Source: Labrenzia sp. R4_2 (GTDB lineage Bacteria > Pseudomonadota > Alphaproteobacteria > Rhizobiales > Stappiaceae). Taken from it: 64,000 nucleotides of DNA. Positions 17,544 to 26,812 of this stretch are shown here, piece after piece. Position 1 is the first letter of the stretch, and each line of letters begins with the position of its first letter. The stretch covers positions 1,116,001 through 1,180,000 of the forward strand of contig NZ_JAGHRJ010000001.1 in the NCBI RefSeq assembly GCF_017743865.1. Direction: 5' to 3'. A program made the translations under genes and the position numbers. The notes under the pieces are model-generated. The model was not told where the DNA came from and made no database searches. It saw only the letters and a list, made by a program, of their open reading frames with translations.

Positions 17544-18891
17544 ACAGCGACAGTTTCGCCAGTCTCTCGCCAGCGCGCAGGAAGGTTGCCGGATTGGTCG
17601 GCCGGTCGTTCTGGCGCACCTCATAGTGAAGGTGCGGACCGGTCGAGCGCCCCGTTGAGCCGATGTTGCCGATCACATCTCCGGCCACAACGTGACTGCC
17701 ATCAGACGTCCGGATCTTGCTCAGGTGTGCATAGCGGGTGATGAAGCCGTTGGCGTGGCGGATTTCAACCATTTTACCGTAGCCGCCTTTCCATCCTGCG
17801 AAAATGACGGTGCCGGGTGCCGCAGAATAAACGCGCGCGCCATAGGGGGCTTTGAAATCAAGACCGGAATGCATTGCGAGCCGGTTCAAAAAAGGATCCA
17901 TACGCGGACCGTAGCCGCTTGAGAGCGTCCCGTTCCGCACCGGGCGTTTGACGGGCAGACGGAGCGCTGCAAACTTTACCCGCTTCAGAGTATCGAGCGC
18001 GGTATTTGCACGATGCAGCCGATCGGCAAAACTCGTCTGACTGAGCGGCTCAAACGGCCCACCAAATCTGGAGGATCTACGAACAGCCTTGTTGAGGTTG
18101 GGGACGAGCGGCTTGGTAATGCCGAGAATGTCTTCGATCCGGCTTTCTGTCGCGACAGTTATAGCGTCAACGGCAGCGGTGCTTTCCGTGCCCATTTCGG
18201 AAATGTCGGCTTTGAGGGCATCTAGGGCTGCGCGTTTTTCAGTCTTTTTTTTTAAGGCATCGCCGGTAGGTGCGTCAGTGCCCTGAAGAACGGACAGCGG
18301 ATCAAAGGGCTTGCGCGACGCATCCCTGAGGCCCAGCGCCTTGACCGGTTCGGAGATCACCTCGTTTTCGCCGCCCATGGCCGTGCGATCGCCTTTGGGG
18401 GCGGCTGCAATCCGGCCTTCATCTATCGCTGGCTTTTGGGCGGGAACCGGCTTGCCGGTGTTGAGGTAGATCCCGACGCTCTCCGCACGGGCCATCAGGT
18501 CGGCGACGATCGTATGGCGTTGATTGAGATCTTGCTGGCGGCGCAGCACATCCATGACCTGTATTTCAACGCTTTCCCGGTCAACCAACTGCCGACTGTT
18601 CAGCCGCTCAATCTCGGCGCGGAGGCGCGCAATGCGGTCCTGATACTGGAGTGCGACCTCGGTGCGCTCGGCATTGACTTCCGCGACCATGCCGGATCGC
18701 ATGACCTGATAGCTGATGGCACCGGTTACGATCAGGGTCGCCGCGATGCAGGTCAAGGCGCCGGCAATCAGATGAACCGGGCGGAGGATGTAAGTGGTCG
18801 TTCTCAAATCGCCTGTCAAAGACTCCCGGTGCGGTGCCTCTGTGTGGGGCACTTGGTAGGTCCGCGTCATTTCTGGGCGCTTTTGGGTCAT
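17542..18891 (-). CDS. M23-family peptidase (LytM domain) with membrane anchor and coiled coil
   Basis: A 449-residue envelope protein, probably a zinc endopeptidase acting on peptidoglycan cross-links during growth or division. There is a cytoplasmic start, a membrane helix (IAGALTCIAATLIVTGAISY, about residues 42-62), a coiled coil (RIARLRAEIERLNSRQ and on to about residue 135), a linker, and a C-terminal LytM domain. The zinc and catalytic residues are visible in AMHSGLDFKAPYG (HxxxD), RYAHLSKI and GPHLHYEVR. The start is ATG 18891; a GTG one codon upstream is also possible. This layout with an intact active site differs from the division regulator EnvC, whose LytM domain is degenerate. 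Its stop lies against the prfB terminator. Confidence 0.9.
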   Translation of the reverse strand: MTQKRPEMTRTYQVPHTEAPHRESLTGDLRTTTYILRPVHLIAGALTCIAATLIVTGAISYQVMRSGMVAEVNAERTEVALQYQDRIARLRAEIERLNSRQLVDRESVEIQVMDVLRRQQDLNQRHTIVADLMARAESVGIYLNTGKPVPAQKPAIDEGRIAAAPKGDRTAMGGENEVISEPVKALGLRDASRKPFDPLSVLQGTDAPTGDALKKKTEKRAALDALKADISEMGTESTAAVDAITVATESRIEDILGITKPLVPNLNKAVRRSSRFGGPFEPLSQTSFADRLHRANTALDTLKRVKFAALRLPVKRPVRNGTLSSGYGPRMDPFLNRLAMHSGLDFKAPYGARVYSAAPGTVIFAGWKGGYGKMVEIRHANGFITRYAHLSKIRTSDGSHVVAGDVIGNIGSTGRSTGPHLHYEVRQNDRPTNPATFLRAGERLAKLSL

Positions 18892-18975
18892 CACTCGATC
18901 ACTGCTGCATTCTGCATTTCACTTGTGATGATTAGAATTCCTTAAGGTTAACAATTCGTCTTCAAATGCAGGTTT

Positions 18976-19812
18976 TCAGCCGGTTAATCTGGCAAGAGGC
19001 TTGTAAAAACCGGGGGTTAAGCCTGCCTCGGATCGCGCGCGATCGTTGAAGGGCGGTTTCAAAGCGCCACGAAAATGCTTGCGTACATAGCTGTGAAAAG
19101 CTGGTTCAGGGCGAATCCCCTGCCGGTCACACAAGAATCGGAACCATTTGGCGCCGAACGCAACGTGGTTCTTTTCATCGCGGTAAATCACATCCAGGCA
19201 TTTGGCTGTGTCTTCATCTCCCAAGCTTCGGGCCTTCTCGATCATTGGCGGCGTGATATCGAGGCCGCGGGCCTCCAGAACGAGGGGAATGATTGCAAGC
19301 CGCGCGGCGAGATCGTGACCGGTGTCTTGGGCTGCCTGCCAAAGACCATCATGGGCGGGCATGTCTCCGTAGGATGCGCCGAGTTGGCCGAGGCGGTCCT
19401 GCAACATTGAAAAGTGTTTGGCTTCCTCAAGCCCCACCCGGACCCAGTCATCATAATATGAACGTGGCAGGCGCACATGCGCAAACCGGCCAATCAGATC
19501 CCAGGTCAGGTCAACCGCATTGAGTTCTATGTGGGCTAGGGAGTGGATCAGGGCCAGCCGGCCGGCGGTCCCAGACAGCTTGCGTTTCGGCATGTCGCGC
19601 GGGGCGAGCAGTTCCGGCTCGTCCGGACGTCCGGGCCGGTCCGGCATATGGCCGTCTTTCGACGGTGAGCCGAGTGCCATGTCGCGCTTGAACCAGGCCT
19701 TGGAAACAGCATAGGCGAGCCGGACCTTTTCGGCTGTATCGGCCGCTTCGACAATGGCGCGGGCGCCGGCAACAAGGTTCGCCGGCACCGGCTGAGTCTG
19801 TGTGTTTGTCAT
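18976..19812 (-). CDS. Ferritin-like protein, DUF455 family
   Basis: A 278-residue protein of the DUF455 family, a ferritin-like four-helix bundle of unknown biochemical role. Possible di-metal ligands are visible in SLAHIELNAVDL (ExxH-like region), GLEEAKHFSML and YRDEKNHVAFG, the spacing expected for a carboxylate-bridged metal site. No signal peptide is present, so it should be cytosolic. It is followed on the same strand by the M23 gene (84-base gap) and preceded by bcp (43-base gap), so a small operon is possible. Nearby bcp suggests, weakly, a link to oxidative stress or metal handling. Confidence 0.85.
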   Translation of the reverse strand: MTNTQTQPVPANLVAGARAIVEAADTAEKVRLAYAVSKAWFKRDMALGSPSKDGHMPDRPGRPDEPELLAPRDMPKRKLSGTAGRLALIHSLAHIELNAVDLTWDLIGRFAHVRLPRSYYDDWVRVGLEEAKHFSMLQDRLGQLGASYGDMPAHDGLWQAAQDTGHDLAARLAIIPLVLEARGLDITPPMIEKARSLGDEDTAKCLDVIYRDEKNHVAFGAKWFRFLCDRQGIRPEPAFHSYVRKHFRGALKPPFNDRARSEAGLTPGFYKPLARLTG

Positions 19813-19855
19813 CTGAGCGTCTGACTTGGTTATCAGCGCACCGGGGGATGCAAGT

Positions 19856-20323
19856 CTAGAGGGTCTTCACAGCCTCAAGAACGGCTTCAGCATGTCCGGG
19901 CACTTTCACTTTGCGCCAGATCTGAGCGATTTTTCCGTCTGGGTCTACCAGAAATGTGGCTCTTTCAACGCCCATGTACTTTTTGCCGTACATGGCCTTT
20001 TCGACCCACACGCCATACGCCTCGGCAGTTGCGTTGTCGGTGTCGGCACCGAGGCGGACCGCAAGATTGTGTTTGGCAATGAAATTGTCGTGTTTGCGGG
20101 CACTGTCCGGTGAAATCCCGACTATCGTTGCGCCCAGTTCCTTGAAGGCGTCGATGCTGTCGGTAAAGGCAATCGCTTCTTTGGTGCAGCCCGGTGTGTT
20201 GTCCTTCGGGTAGAAGTAAACAACGACCGGTTTGCCCTTCAGGTCGCTCAAGGTGATACGGCTGTCGCCGTCTGCCTCAAGGTCAAAATCAGGTGCAGCA
20301 TCGCCTATGGCCAGATCGCTCAT
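19856..20323 (-). CDS. bcp: Thioredoxin-dependent peroxiredoxin, Bcp/PrxQ family
   Basis: Reduces hydrogen peroxide and organic hydroperoxides in the cytosol with electrons from thioredoxin. The 155-residue protein has the PrxQ layout: GDAAPDFDL near the start, VVVYFYPKDNTPGCTKEA with the peroxidatic Cys46, and VERATFLVDPDGKI towards the end. The position five residues after Cys46, which is the resolving Cys in E. coli Bcp, is Ile51 here, so this looks like a one-Cys variant or one that uses an external thiol. It is divergent from the large AsmA-like gene, and the 220 bases between them presumably carry both promoters. Confidence 0.93.
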   Translation of the reverse strand: MSDLAIGDAAPDFDLEADGDSRITLSDLKGKPVVVYFYPKDNTPGCTKEAIAFTDSIDAFKELGATIVGISPDSARKHDNFIAKHNLAVRLGADTDNATAEAYGVWVEKAMYGKKYMGVERATFLVDPDGKIAQIWRKVKVPGHAEAVLEAVKTL

Positions 20324-20546
20324 GTCGCCATCCTTCTGTCAAGTTTTGTGCGTTAATGCCGAATTCGGCAGCTGGGTGGGAAGCGGCTATCGCTTTTGGT
20401 GCTTGTTTCACATTATCATATGCATTCATACGACTCGTTCAATGCAACGGATGTGCGGGCTTCTTGGAATAGTACGCAGTTGAAGAGATATCCCGCGGGT
20501 TGCCCGAGGGACAACGGACGGAATGTAATTGTCGCAACCGGACGGA

Positions 20547-23500
20547 ATGAAAGAGGAACTGCCCAAACCGGCCCCATGGAAACGCCGCAGACTTCTGCGT
20601 TTGGCCAGTGGTCTGGTGTTTGTCGGCCTTTTCGTGTTCGTGGGCGCGATCTTCGCCTCAGGCCCGGTCACCGTTCCTTTTCTTGGAAACCTTCTGGCAT
20701 CGCAGGGAACGCGCGGGCCCGTCACCCTTTCGGTTGAAAGCGCCAGTGTAGACTTTACAGCCGATGACGGGATCCGGATCGTCATTGAAGATGTGCGTGT
20801 AGATATCAGCGGCGGCGCACCGGTCACACTAAAGCTTCCACGGCTCGAAGCGCCGTTGACTCGATCAGCTTTGTGGTCGGGAGACATCCGGTTCGCATCC
20901 CTTCATCTAAAAGAGCCGCAAGTCACGATCGCCCTGAAAGGCGGACCGGCAGTCATTCCCGAGATCAGTCAATTGTCCGAAGCCGTCAATCGGATCGGCA
21001 ACGTGATCGATGATCAGTTTGTCCGCCGCGGTCTCACGTCGGTCACGGTCTCCGACGGGGCTTTTGACATAACGGGACCAGCGCCGCGATCCTTCACGAA
21101 CATCAATGCAGATGTGTTCCGGTCTCCTGACGGTGAAATCTCTGCGAGCGCCCGCGTTGGCGGGCGGGTGACCTCTTGGCGATTGGATTTCCTGAGAGCG
21201 CCGTCCAAGACCGGGCCAGGCACACGCATGGCGGCCGTCGTCAACGGGATTACACTTGCCGAACTTCTGGGGCCCGACGCGTCAACAGCCTATGGCAAAG
21301 GCTTGAGACTGCCGGCGTCAGCGAAACTCGACAGCGTTTTGGATGAAAATGGGGAACTGATCTCTGCGAACGCCGTTGCGCGGGTCCAGAACGGCTGGTT
21401 TCAGATGGGCCGGACGCTGGTGGCTTTCGATGATGTCGCGTTGTCGGCAGTTTACCGCGGGCCAGACAAGCCGATCGATATCCAGACGTCCCATTTTATC
21501 CGGGGCAATACGCGGATCTTCTTTTCTGGACAAATTGATCAACCTACCAGCGATGCGCCGGTGTGGGACTTCCGCCTTGAAACCGAGCACCCTCAGGTCG
21601 GGCCGCTGGATGTGCGTGAACCGCCGCAAATGCTGGATGGTGCCACTGTCCAGGGCAGGTTCAACTTGGCTGAGAAGCAAATTGATATAAGCCGCTTTTC
21701 GGTGCGCTCGGGCAAGGCAAGCGCAACGGGTGTTGTGAACATCCAAATTGGCTCAGATGGGCCTTACCTGGCGATTGCTGTTGATGGCGAACAGATCCCG
21801 ATCTCCCTTGCGAAAAAGGTTTGGCCGATCACATTGGTGCCGCCGGCACGCAAATGGATCATCGAGAGGATCAAGGCAGGTCTGATCGAAACAGTGTCCT
21901 TCACAGCCGCCATACGTCCACCTGCGTTCAATCACCTCGACCCGGACGCAGGCTGGTCTGGCGACGATATGGCAATGACAATGAGCTTCGTTGACGGTGC
22001 TGTTGCGCCTGTCGGCGATGTTGCCGTGGTGGATGGCCTGTCCGGAACCATGACCATCGAAAACGAGATCCTGACCGTCAAGGCCAGCGGCGGCACAGCC
22101 GATCTGCCCGGGGAAGATGATGTCGTCGTTCCGGAAACGGTTTTTGAGATCCACAACCTGCCTCTGCGTGTTGGAAAGATCGCAAAGGTCGAGACGCGCC
22201 TGGAAGGCGGGAACGCGGAAATCGGTGCATTGTTGAATGCAAAACCGTTTGAGGTTCTCGACCGTGCAAACTTGAAAACCGGTGGTGTGACAGGGAGCGG
22301 CGTTGTCGATATTACCGCGAGTTTCCCGATGGAACGCGTGATCGACATGGACGATGTCACCTGGAAAGCGGTTGGCCGATCGGAAGACTTTTCTGACGAG
22401 AACCCGATCATGGGTCACCAGATCCAAAATGCTGATCTCTCGATCGAGGCAGATCGCAGCCAAATCGTTATCTCCGGCAACGGTGAGTTCGACGGTCTGA
22501 ACGCGGATATCAATCTGGTGGTCCCGCTAACTGGAGCAGGCGATCCGCGGCGTCAGGATGTCGTGGCGTCCGTGACAGCCGATCAGCTGAAGGCCCGTGG
22601 AATTGATCTGACAGCTTTCCTGGACGGCCCGATGACGGTCAGTGCGGGCAAGGCCGAGGGCGGTCAGAACATCAGCATCGATCTTCAAGAGACCGAAGTC
22701 CGGCTTCAGGCGCTTGGTTGGCGAAAAGCAAAGGGCGTACCCGCGTCCGCCTCCTTCAAGCTGATCGAAACCGACGACAAAAAAGTTGTTCAGGACTTCG
22801 AGCTGGTTTCGGAAGGTGCGGATATCTTTGGTCAAATCCACCTGTCGGCGACTGGCGAGCTAACTGAAGCATCCTTTCCGCGGTTCCAGCTGCGGCCAGG
22901 CGATGATGCCCAAATCGACATCACACGGGCTGACAGCGGCCGGTACGACATAATCTTTTCCGGCAAGAATTTCGACGGCCGGGGGCTGATCCAGAGCCTT
23001 AGAAGCCCCGGAGGGAGCCAAGGCGCCGGTGATTTCGCCGACGGGGCCCGGATCGCCGTGGATCTTGACCGGATGACCGGGTTCAACAAACGCTGGATAG
23101 GGAACGTCAGAGGCCGGGTGGATACCGGAGCCCGCGGCTTGATGGCCGCCGATATCAGCGGGCTTGTTGGTGGCAGCTCGGACTTCCGCTTTACCTTGAC
23201 GAGCAATGGCGGTGCGCAACAAGCTGACGGGCGCTTTGACGATACGGGCGCCATGCTGGCGTTTCTGGATCTTTACAAACGCATGCGTGGCGGGCGCGGA
23301 ACCTTGAGTGTTGCCATGGCCGACGCCGACAGTTGGGTGGGCGATTTCAAGGTGCGTTCGCTGGTCATTACGGAAGATCCGGCCATTCAGCGCATCAGCA
23401 CGACCAACTTGAATACGCGCGATGAGGCAAGCCGCGTGATCGTGCGCCAGCCTCAGGTCAACACTGCGGAAGGCGCGCGCGGCACCGCTTCATTTGAAAC

Positions 23501-23837
23501 GCTCGACATCAATTTCACCCGGGAAGGGGATCAGATGACGATCAGCCGCGGCGCGTTGCAGGGCAACGCGCTTGGCGGCACGGTGGCCGGCACGGTGGAT
23601 CTCAAACAGCAGACGCTCAATCTGACCGGAACATTCGTGCCGATCTATGCGCTGAACAATTTCTTTTCCAAGATCCCGCTCTTGGGGTTTGCGCTTGGCG
23701 GAAGTACGGGCGAAGGGTTGATCGGTGTGACCTATCGCTTGTCCGGGTCCTTGTCCGACCCGGTTCTGTCGGTCAATCCGATTTCAGCCATCGCTCCTGG
23801 GATCTTCCGCCGGATGTTTGAGTTTCAGCCGGAATAG
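20547..23837 (+). CDS. AsmA/YhdP-like large membrane-anchored protein (DUF3971)
   Basis: A 1096-residue protein with a basic start, one membrane helix (LASGLVFVGLFVFVGAIFAS, about residues 18-37) and a very long periplasmic part of repeated beta segments. It resembles the YhdP/DUF3971 group of AsmA-like proteins, bridge-like proteins linked to phospholipid transport between inner and outer membranes. The AsmA_2-type C-terminal region is visible as TINFTREG-like sequence followed by a Gly/Leu-rich stretch (GTVAGTVDLKQQTLNLTG, IPLLGFALGGSTGEGLIGV). ATG 20547 is chosen; TTG 20529 is in frame and possible. The function in lipid transport is inferred from the family only. Confidence 0.85.
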   Translation: MKEELPKPAPWKRRRLLRLASGLVFVGLFVFVGAIFASGPVTVPFLGNLLASQGTRGPVTLSVESASVDFTADDGIRIVIEDVRVDISGGAPVTLKLPRLEAPLTRSALWSGDIRFASLHLKEPQVTIALKGGPAVIPEISQLSEAVNRIGNVIDDQFVRRGLTSVTVSDGAFDITGPAPRSFTNINADVFRSPDGEISASARVGGRVTSWRLDFLRAPSKTGPGTRMAAVVNGITLAELLGPDASTAYGKGLRLPASAKLDSVLDENGELISANAVARVQNGWFQMGRTLVAFDDVALSAVYRGPDKPIDIQTSHFIRGNTRIFFSGQIDQPTSDAPVWDFRLETEHPQVGPLDVREPPQMLDGATVQGRFNLAEKQIDISRFSVRSGKASATGVVNIQIGSDGPYLAIAVDGEQIPISLAKKVWPITLVPPARKWIIERIKAGLIETVSFTAAIRPPAFNHLDPDAGWSGDDMAMTMSFVDGAVAPVGDVAVVDGLSGTMTIENEILTVKASGGTADLPGEDDVVVPETVFEIHNLPLRVGKIAKVETRLEGGNAEIGALLNAKPFEVLDRANLKTGGVTGSGVVDITASFPMERVIDMDDVTWKAVGRSEDFSDENPIMGHQIQNADLSIEADRSQIVISGNGEFDGLNADINLVVPLTGAGDPRRQDVVASVTADQLKARGIDLTAFLDGPMTVSAGKAEGGQNISIDLQETEVRLQALGWRKAKGVPASASFKLIETDDKKVVQDFELVSEGADIFGQIHLSATGELTEASFPRFQLRPGDDAQIDITRADSGRYDIIFSGKNFDGRGLIQSLRSPGGSQGAGDFADGARIAVDLDRMTGFNKRWIGNVRGRVDTGARGLMAADISGLVGGSSDFRFTLTSNGGAQQADGRFDDTGAMLAFLDLYKRMRGGRGTLSVAMADADSWVGDFKVRSLVITEDPAIQRISTTNLNTRDEASRVIVRQPQVNTAEGARGTASFETLDINFTREGDQMTISRGALQGNALGGTVAGTVDLKQQTLNLTGTFVPIYALNNFFSKIPLLGFALGGSTGEGLIGVTYRLSGSLSDPVLSVNPISAIAPGIFRRMFEFQPE

Positions 23838-23850
23838 CAACCTGACAACA

Positions 23851-23880
23851 AAAAAGCCGGGCAGGGAGCGCCCGGCTTTT
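23851..23880. terminator. Bidirectional terminator between the AsmA-like gene and tyrS
   Basis: AAGCCGGGC / GCCCGGCTT stem with A run before and T run after, between convergent genes. Confidence 0.88.
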
Positions 23881-23900
23881 CATGTCGGTCAATTGACCGA

Positions 23901-25154
23901 TCAGACCGGCTTCAGGAGAACGTGTTTCTTCTTGCCAAGCGACAGCTTGATGATGCCGTCTTCGGTCACATCCGCCAGGGTGAGCTGACGGTTGGCATCC
24001 TGCTCGCCCTTGTCATTGATCTTGACGGCGCCGCCCTTGATGTTGCGGCGGACGTCGCCGTTGGATGCACACAGCCCGGCCGTGACAAAAGCGTTCAAAA
24101 CACCCAGCCCGGCCTCAAGGTCTGTACTTGCCACTTCGACAGTCGGTAAGCCTTCCGCGGACTGACCTTCCTCGAATGCCTTGCGGGCAGTTTCGGCGGC
24201 CGCTTCCGCTTTTTCCCGCCCGTGGATCATCGCGGTGGCTTCGGTGGCCAGCACCTTCTTGGCCTCGTTGATGCCAGCCCCATCAAGGGCTGCCAAACGG
24301 CTGATCTCGTCAAGCGGCAGGATTGTGAAGAGCTTCAAGAATTTCTCGACATCCGCATCTTCGGTGTTGCGCCAGTACTGCCAGTAGTCATAGGCCGACA
24401 GCTGTTCTTCGTTGAGCCAGACTGCGCCGGCCGCCGTCTTGCCCATCTTGGCGCCGGAAGAGGTGGTGAGAAGCGGGGCGGTGAGCGCGAAGGCTTCCTT
24501 GGATTCTTTCCGGCGGATGAGATCTACACCGGATAGGATGTTGGACCACTGGTCCGAGCCGCCCATTTGCAGGCGGCAGCCGGTCTGTTGGTAGATCTCC
24601 AGGAAGTCATAGCCCTGCAGGAGCATATAGTTGAATTCCAGGAAGGACAGGTGCTGCTCCCGCTCCAGGCGCAGCTTGACAGAATCGCGCTGGATCATCT
24701 GGTTAACCGAGAAATGCCGGCCGATGTCACGCAGGAACTCCATGTAGTTCAACTTGAGCAGCCAATCGGCGTTGTCCATCATCAGGGCATCCGTCGGGCC
24801 GTCGCCAAACGTCAGCAGTTTTTCAAACACCTTCCGGATGCCGGCCTTGTTTTCTTCGATGGTTTCATCGGACAGAACCTTGCGGCTTTCATCCTTGCCG
24901 GTCGGATCGCCGACCCGTGTTGTCCCTGAGCCCATGAGCGCGATCGGCCGGTGGCCGGTCTGCTGGAACCAGTAGAGCATCATGATGGTCACAAGGGACC
25001 CGGCATGCAGGCTCGGCGCCGTGCAGTCGAAGCCGATATAGGCGGTCACGGTTTCCTTGGCACAGAGCTCGTCGAGACCTTGAGGATCCGAGATCTGGTG
25101 AACAAACCCGCGCTCGGAAAGAACTTTCAAAAACTCTGACTTGAACTCGCTCAT
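23901..25154 (-). CDS. tyrS: Tyrosyl-tRNA synthetase
   Basis: Charges tRNA-Tyr in the cytosol; a class I synthetase. The 417-residue product has the HIGH-like motif in [11 protein letters not shown], tyrosine-binding regions [14 protein letters not shown] and [12 protein letters not shown], the KMSKS-like loop [11 protein letters not shown], and a C-terminal S4 RNA-binding domain ([22 protein letters not shown]). The frame is open 67 codons further upstream, but ATG 25154 ([12 protein letters not shown]) gives the normal length and the expected N terminus. The gap 25155-25458 to the divergent small gene holds only promoters as far as I can tell. Confidence 0.95.
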   Translation of the reverse strand: MSEFKSEFLKVLSERGFVHQISDPQGLDELCAKETVTAYIGFDCTAPSLHAGSLVTIMMLYWFQQTGHRPIALMGSGTTRVGDPTGKDESRKVLSDETIEENKAGIRKVFEKLLTFGDGPTDALMMDNADWLLKLNYMEFLRDIGRHFSVNQMIQRDSVKLRLEREQHLSFLEFNYMLLQGYDFLEIYQQTGCRLQMGGSDQWSNILSGVDLIRRKESKEAFALTAPLLTTSSGAKMGKTAAGAVWLNEEQLSAYDYWQYWRNTEDADVEKFLKLFTILPLDEISRLAALDGAGINEAKKVLATEATAMIHGREKAEAAAETARKAFEEGQSAEGLPTVEVASTDLEAGLGVLNAFVTAGLCASNGDVRRNIKGGAVKINDKGEQDANRQLTLADVTEDGIIKLSLGKKKHVLLKPV

Positions 25155-25458
25155 GTGTCTGCCCGTTAGATGCAACTGTCGTGTGGCCATTCGCCTGTTG
25201 GGCATGGCTCTATACCGGCAAAGCAGTGATGTAAATTGCACAGGGTCTAAAAGTTCGGTCTTCAAAGGTTTGGCGAGCTTCGTTTCCTGCGCAATTTCCA
25301 TGACGAAGGATCCCAGATCGGGGCTGGAGACGGCGCGGTGAGCAATCCTGCGCAAAAAACAGCAAGCGTGACCCCAATCACAGCTGGAAGGGCGGTCTCA
25401 TCCTAGGGTGGGGGTGTTGGCGCTGAGGAGCGCATGTTCATCCTGAGGAGGAGTTGAA

Positions 25459-25728
25459 ATGTTTAGGAAATTCGCAATTACAGCAGTTGCAACTGCTGCC
25501 CTCGCCACGGCCGCAGTCTCATTTTCGCCGACTGAAGCCCATGCCGGAAACCGGGCGGGCGCTGTTGCTGCCGGGGCCATCATTGGACTTGCTGCGGGCG
25601 CAATCATCGCCAGTCAGGTACAGCCCAGATATGTCGCACCCGTCCGCTGCCACAACCAGGCCGTCCGCAGGTGGAGCCCTTATGAACACCGCTATGTAGT
25701 CGTTGGGTATCGCCGTGTCTGTTACTGA
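25459..25728 (+). CDS. Small secreted glycine-zipper protein, function unknown
   Basis: An 89-residue protein with a clear signal peptide (MFRKFAITAVATAALATA, cleavage after AHA near residue 29) and a glycine-zipper segment (AGAVAAGAIIGLAAGAIIAS), followed by an aromatic and basic tail ending YRRVCY. The ribosome binding site GAGGAGG lies about 8 bases before the ATG and is among the strongest in the window. Small envelope proteins of this layout are common in the Hyphomicrobiales (RcnB-like or BA14K-like groups), but I cannot assign a family. It is closed by its own terminator, so it is a single-gene unit. Confidence 0.8.
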   Translation: MFRKFAITAVATAALATAAVSFSPTEAHAGNRAGAVAAGAIIGLAAGAIIASQVQPRYVAPVRCHNQAVRRWSPYEHRYVVVGYRRVCY

Positions 25729-25750
25729 TCAAGCAGATACAAGAACTTAA

Positions 25751-25785
25751 AACGAAGGCCTCCAATCGGGGGCCTTTCGTTTTTT
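25751..25785 (+). terminator. Terminator after the small secreted protein gene
   Basis: AACGAA-GGCCTCC / GGGGGCC-TTTCGTT stem with a bulge and a run of six T. Confidence 0.85.
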
Positions 25786-25817
25786 GGATAAGCTTTTGTT
25801 TCCAAACACTGCTCCCC

Positions 25818-25861
25818 AGGCCGTGTGGACGAATTGGAGATGCATTTCGTCCACACGGCCT
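25818..25861. repeat. Perfect 16-bp inverted repeat upstream of phnC
   Basis: Arms 25818-25833 (AGGCCGTGTGGACGAA) and 25846-25861 are exact reverse complements around a 12-base loop. There is no T run, so it is not a standard terminator. It ends 103 bases before the phnC start. Confidence 0.9.
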
Positions 25862-25964
25862 AGTGCGCAGGTCTTGAGCGCGGCAGATTTCATCAGAATG
25901 ACACCAATCCTTCACTCACGCAGTCGGCGCTTTTGTTACGACCCTCCCAGTCAAGGAGGCGTTG

Positions 25965-26789
25965 ATGTCTGCGATTACGGTAAAACGATTGTCCAAAACG
26001 TTCCGGGGTGGCATCCGCGCCTTGGATGGCGTCGATCTGACGGTCGCCGATGGTGAGTTCGTTGCGCTGATCGGCGCGTCCGGCTCGGGAAAATCCACCT
26101 TGATCCGCCATATTTCCGGTCTGGTGGCTGGAGACAGAAATAGTGGCTGTTGTCAGATCTCGATCAATGGGCACCCAGTTCAAGACAGCGGCGCCATCTC
26201 CAAAAACATCTCGGCGACGCGAACCGGCATCGGTGTCGTGTTTCAGCAGTTTAATCTGGTGCCCCGGCTGAGTGTCTTGACCAATGTCCTTGCAGGACTG
26301 CTTGGAAAAGTGCCGGTTTGGCGCGGCCTCTTTGGTTTTTTCTCATCAGAAGAAAAGCAGCTTGCAATGCGCGCCCTGCAGCGCGTTGGCATTGAGACAA
26401 AGGCGCGCCAGCGAGCGTCTACATTGTCGGGCGGCCAGCAGCAACGTGCGGCCATTGCCCGGACGATTGTTCAGGGGGCGAAAATCATCCTGGCCGACGA
26501 GCCGATTGCGTCCTTGGACCCGGCCTCTGCGAAGCGCGTGATGGGGATCCTGTCCAGGATCAACGAGGAAGACGGCACGACCGTGGTCGTTTCCCTGCAC
26601 CAGGTCGAATATGCCCGCCGATACTGCAAACGCACGATTGCCATGCGGGCCGGACAGATCGTCTACGACGGTCCGAGCCATGCACTGACGACCCAGTTTT
26701 TGCGCGAAATCTACGGTGAGGCCAGCGAAGAACTTGTGCTGCCGGATGCCGAAGACTTCGGGACCGCGCCAATCCCGGCGACGGCCTGA
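25965..26789 (+). CDS. phnC: Phosphonate-type ABC transporter, ATP-binding protein
   Basis: The cytoplasmic ATPase of a phosphonate/phosphite-type importer, 274 residues. Walker A is GASGSGKST (about residues 38-46), the Q loop lies in VVFQQFNLV, the signature is TLSGGQQQRAAIAR and Walker B is IILADEPIASLD. ATG 25965 is chosen over TTG 25962 because AAGGAGG lies 5 bases upstream. It is first in the order phnC-phnD-phnE. No C-P lyase or phosphonatase genes are near, so the substrate could also be another oxyanion, organophosphonate or phosphite. The call is certain for an ABC ATPase and good for the phosphonate subfamily from context. Confidence 0.92.
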   Translation: MSAITVKRLSKTFRGGIRALDGVDLTVADGEFVALIGASGSGKSTLIRHISGLVAGDRNSGCCQISINGHPVQDSGAISKNISATRTGIGVVFQQFNLVPRLSVLTNVLAGLLGKVPVWRGLFGFFSSEEKQLAMRALQRVGIETKARQRASTLSGGQQQRAAIARTIVQGAKIILADEPIASLDPASAKRVMGILSRINEEDGTTVVVSLHQVEYARRYCKRTIAMRAGQIVYDGPSHALTTQFLREIYGEASEELVLPDAEDFGTAPIPATA

Positions 26790-26812
26790 ATCTCTCCAGG
26801 GGAGACATCGTA

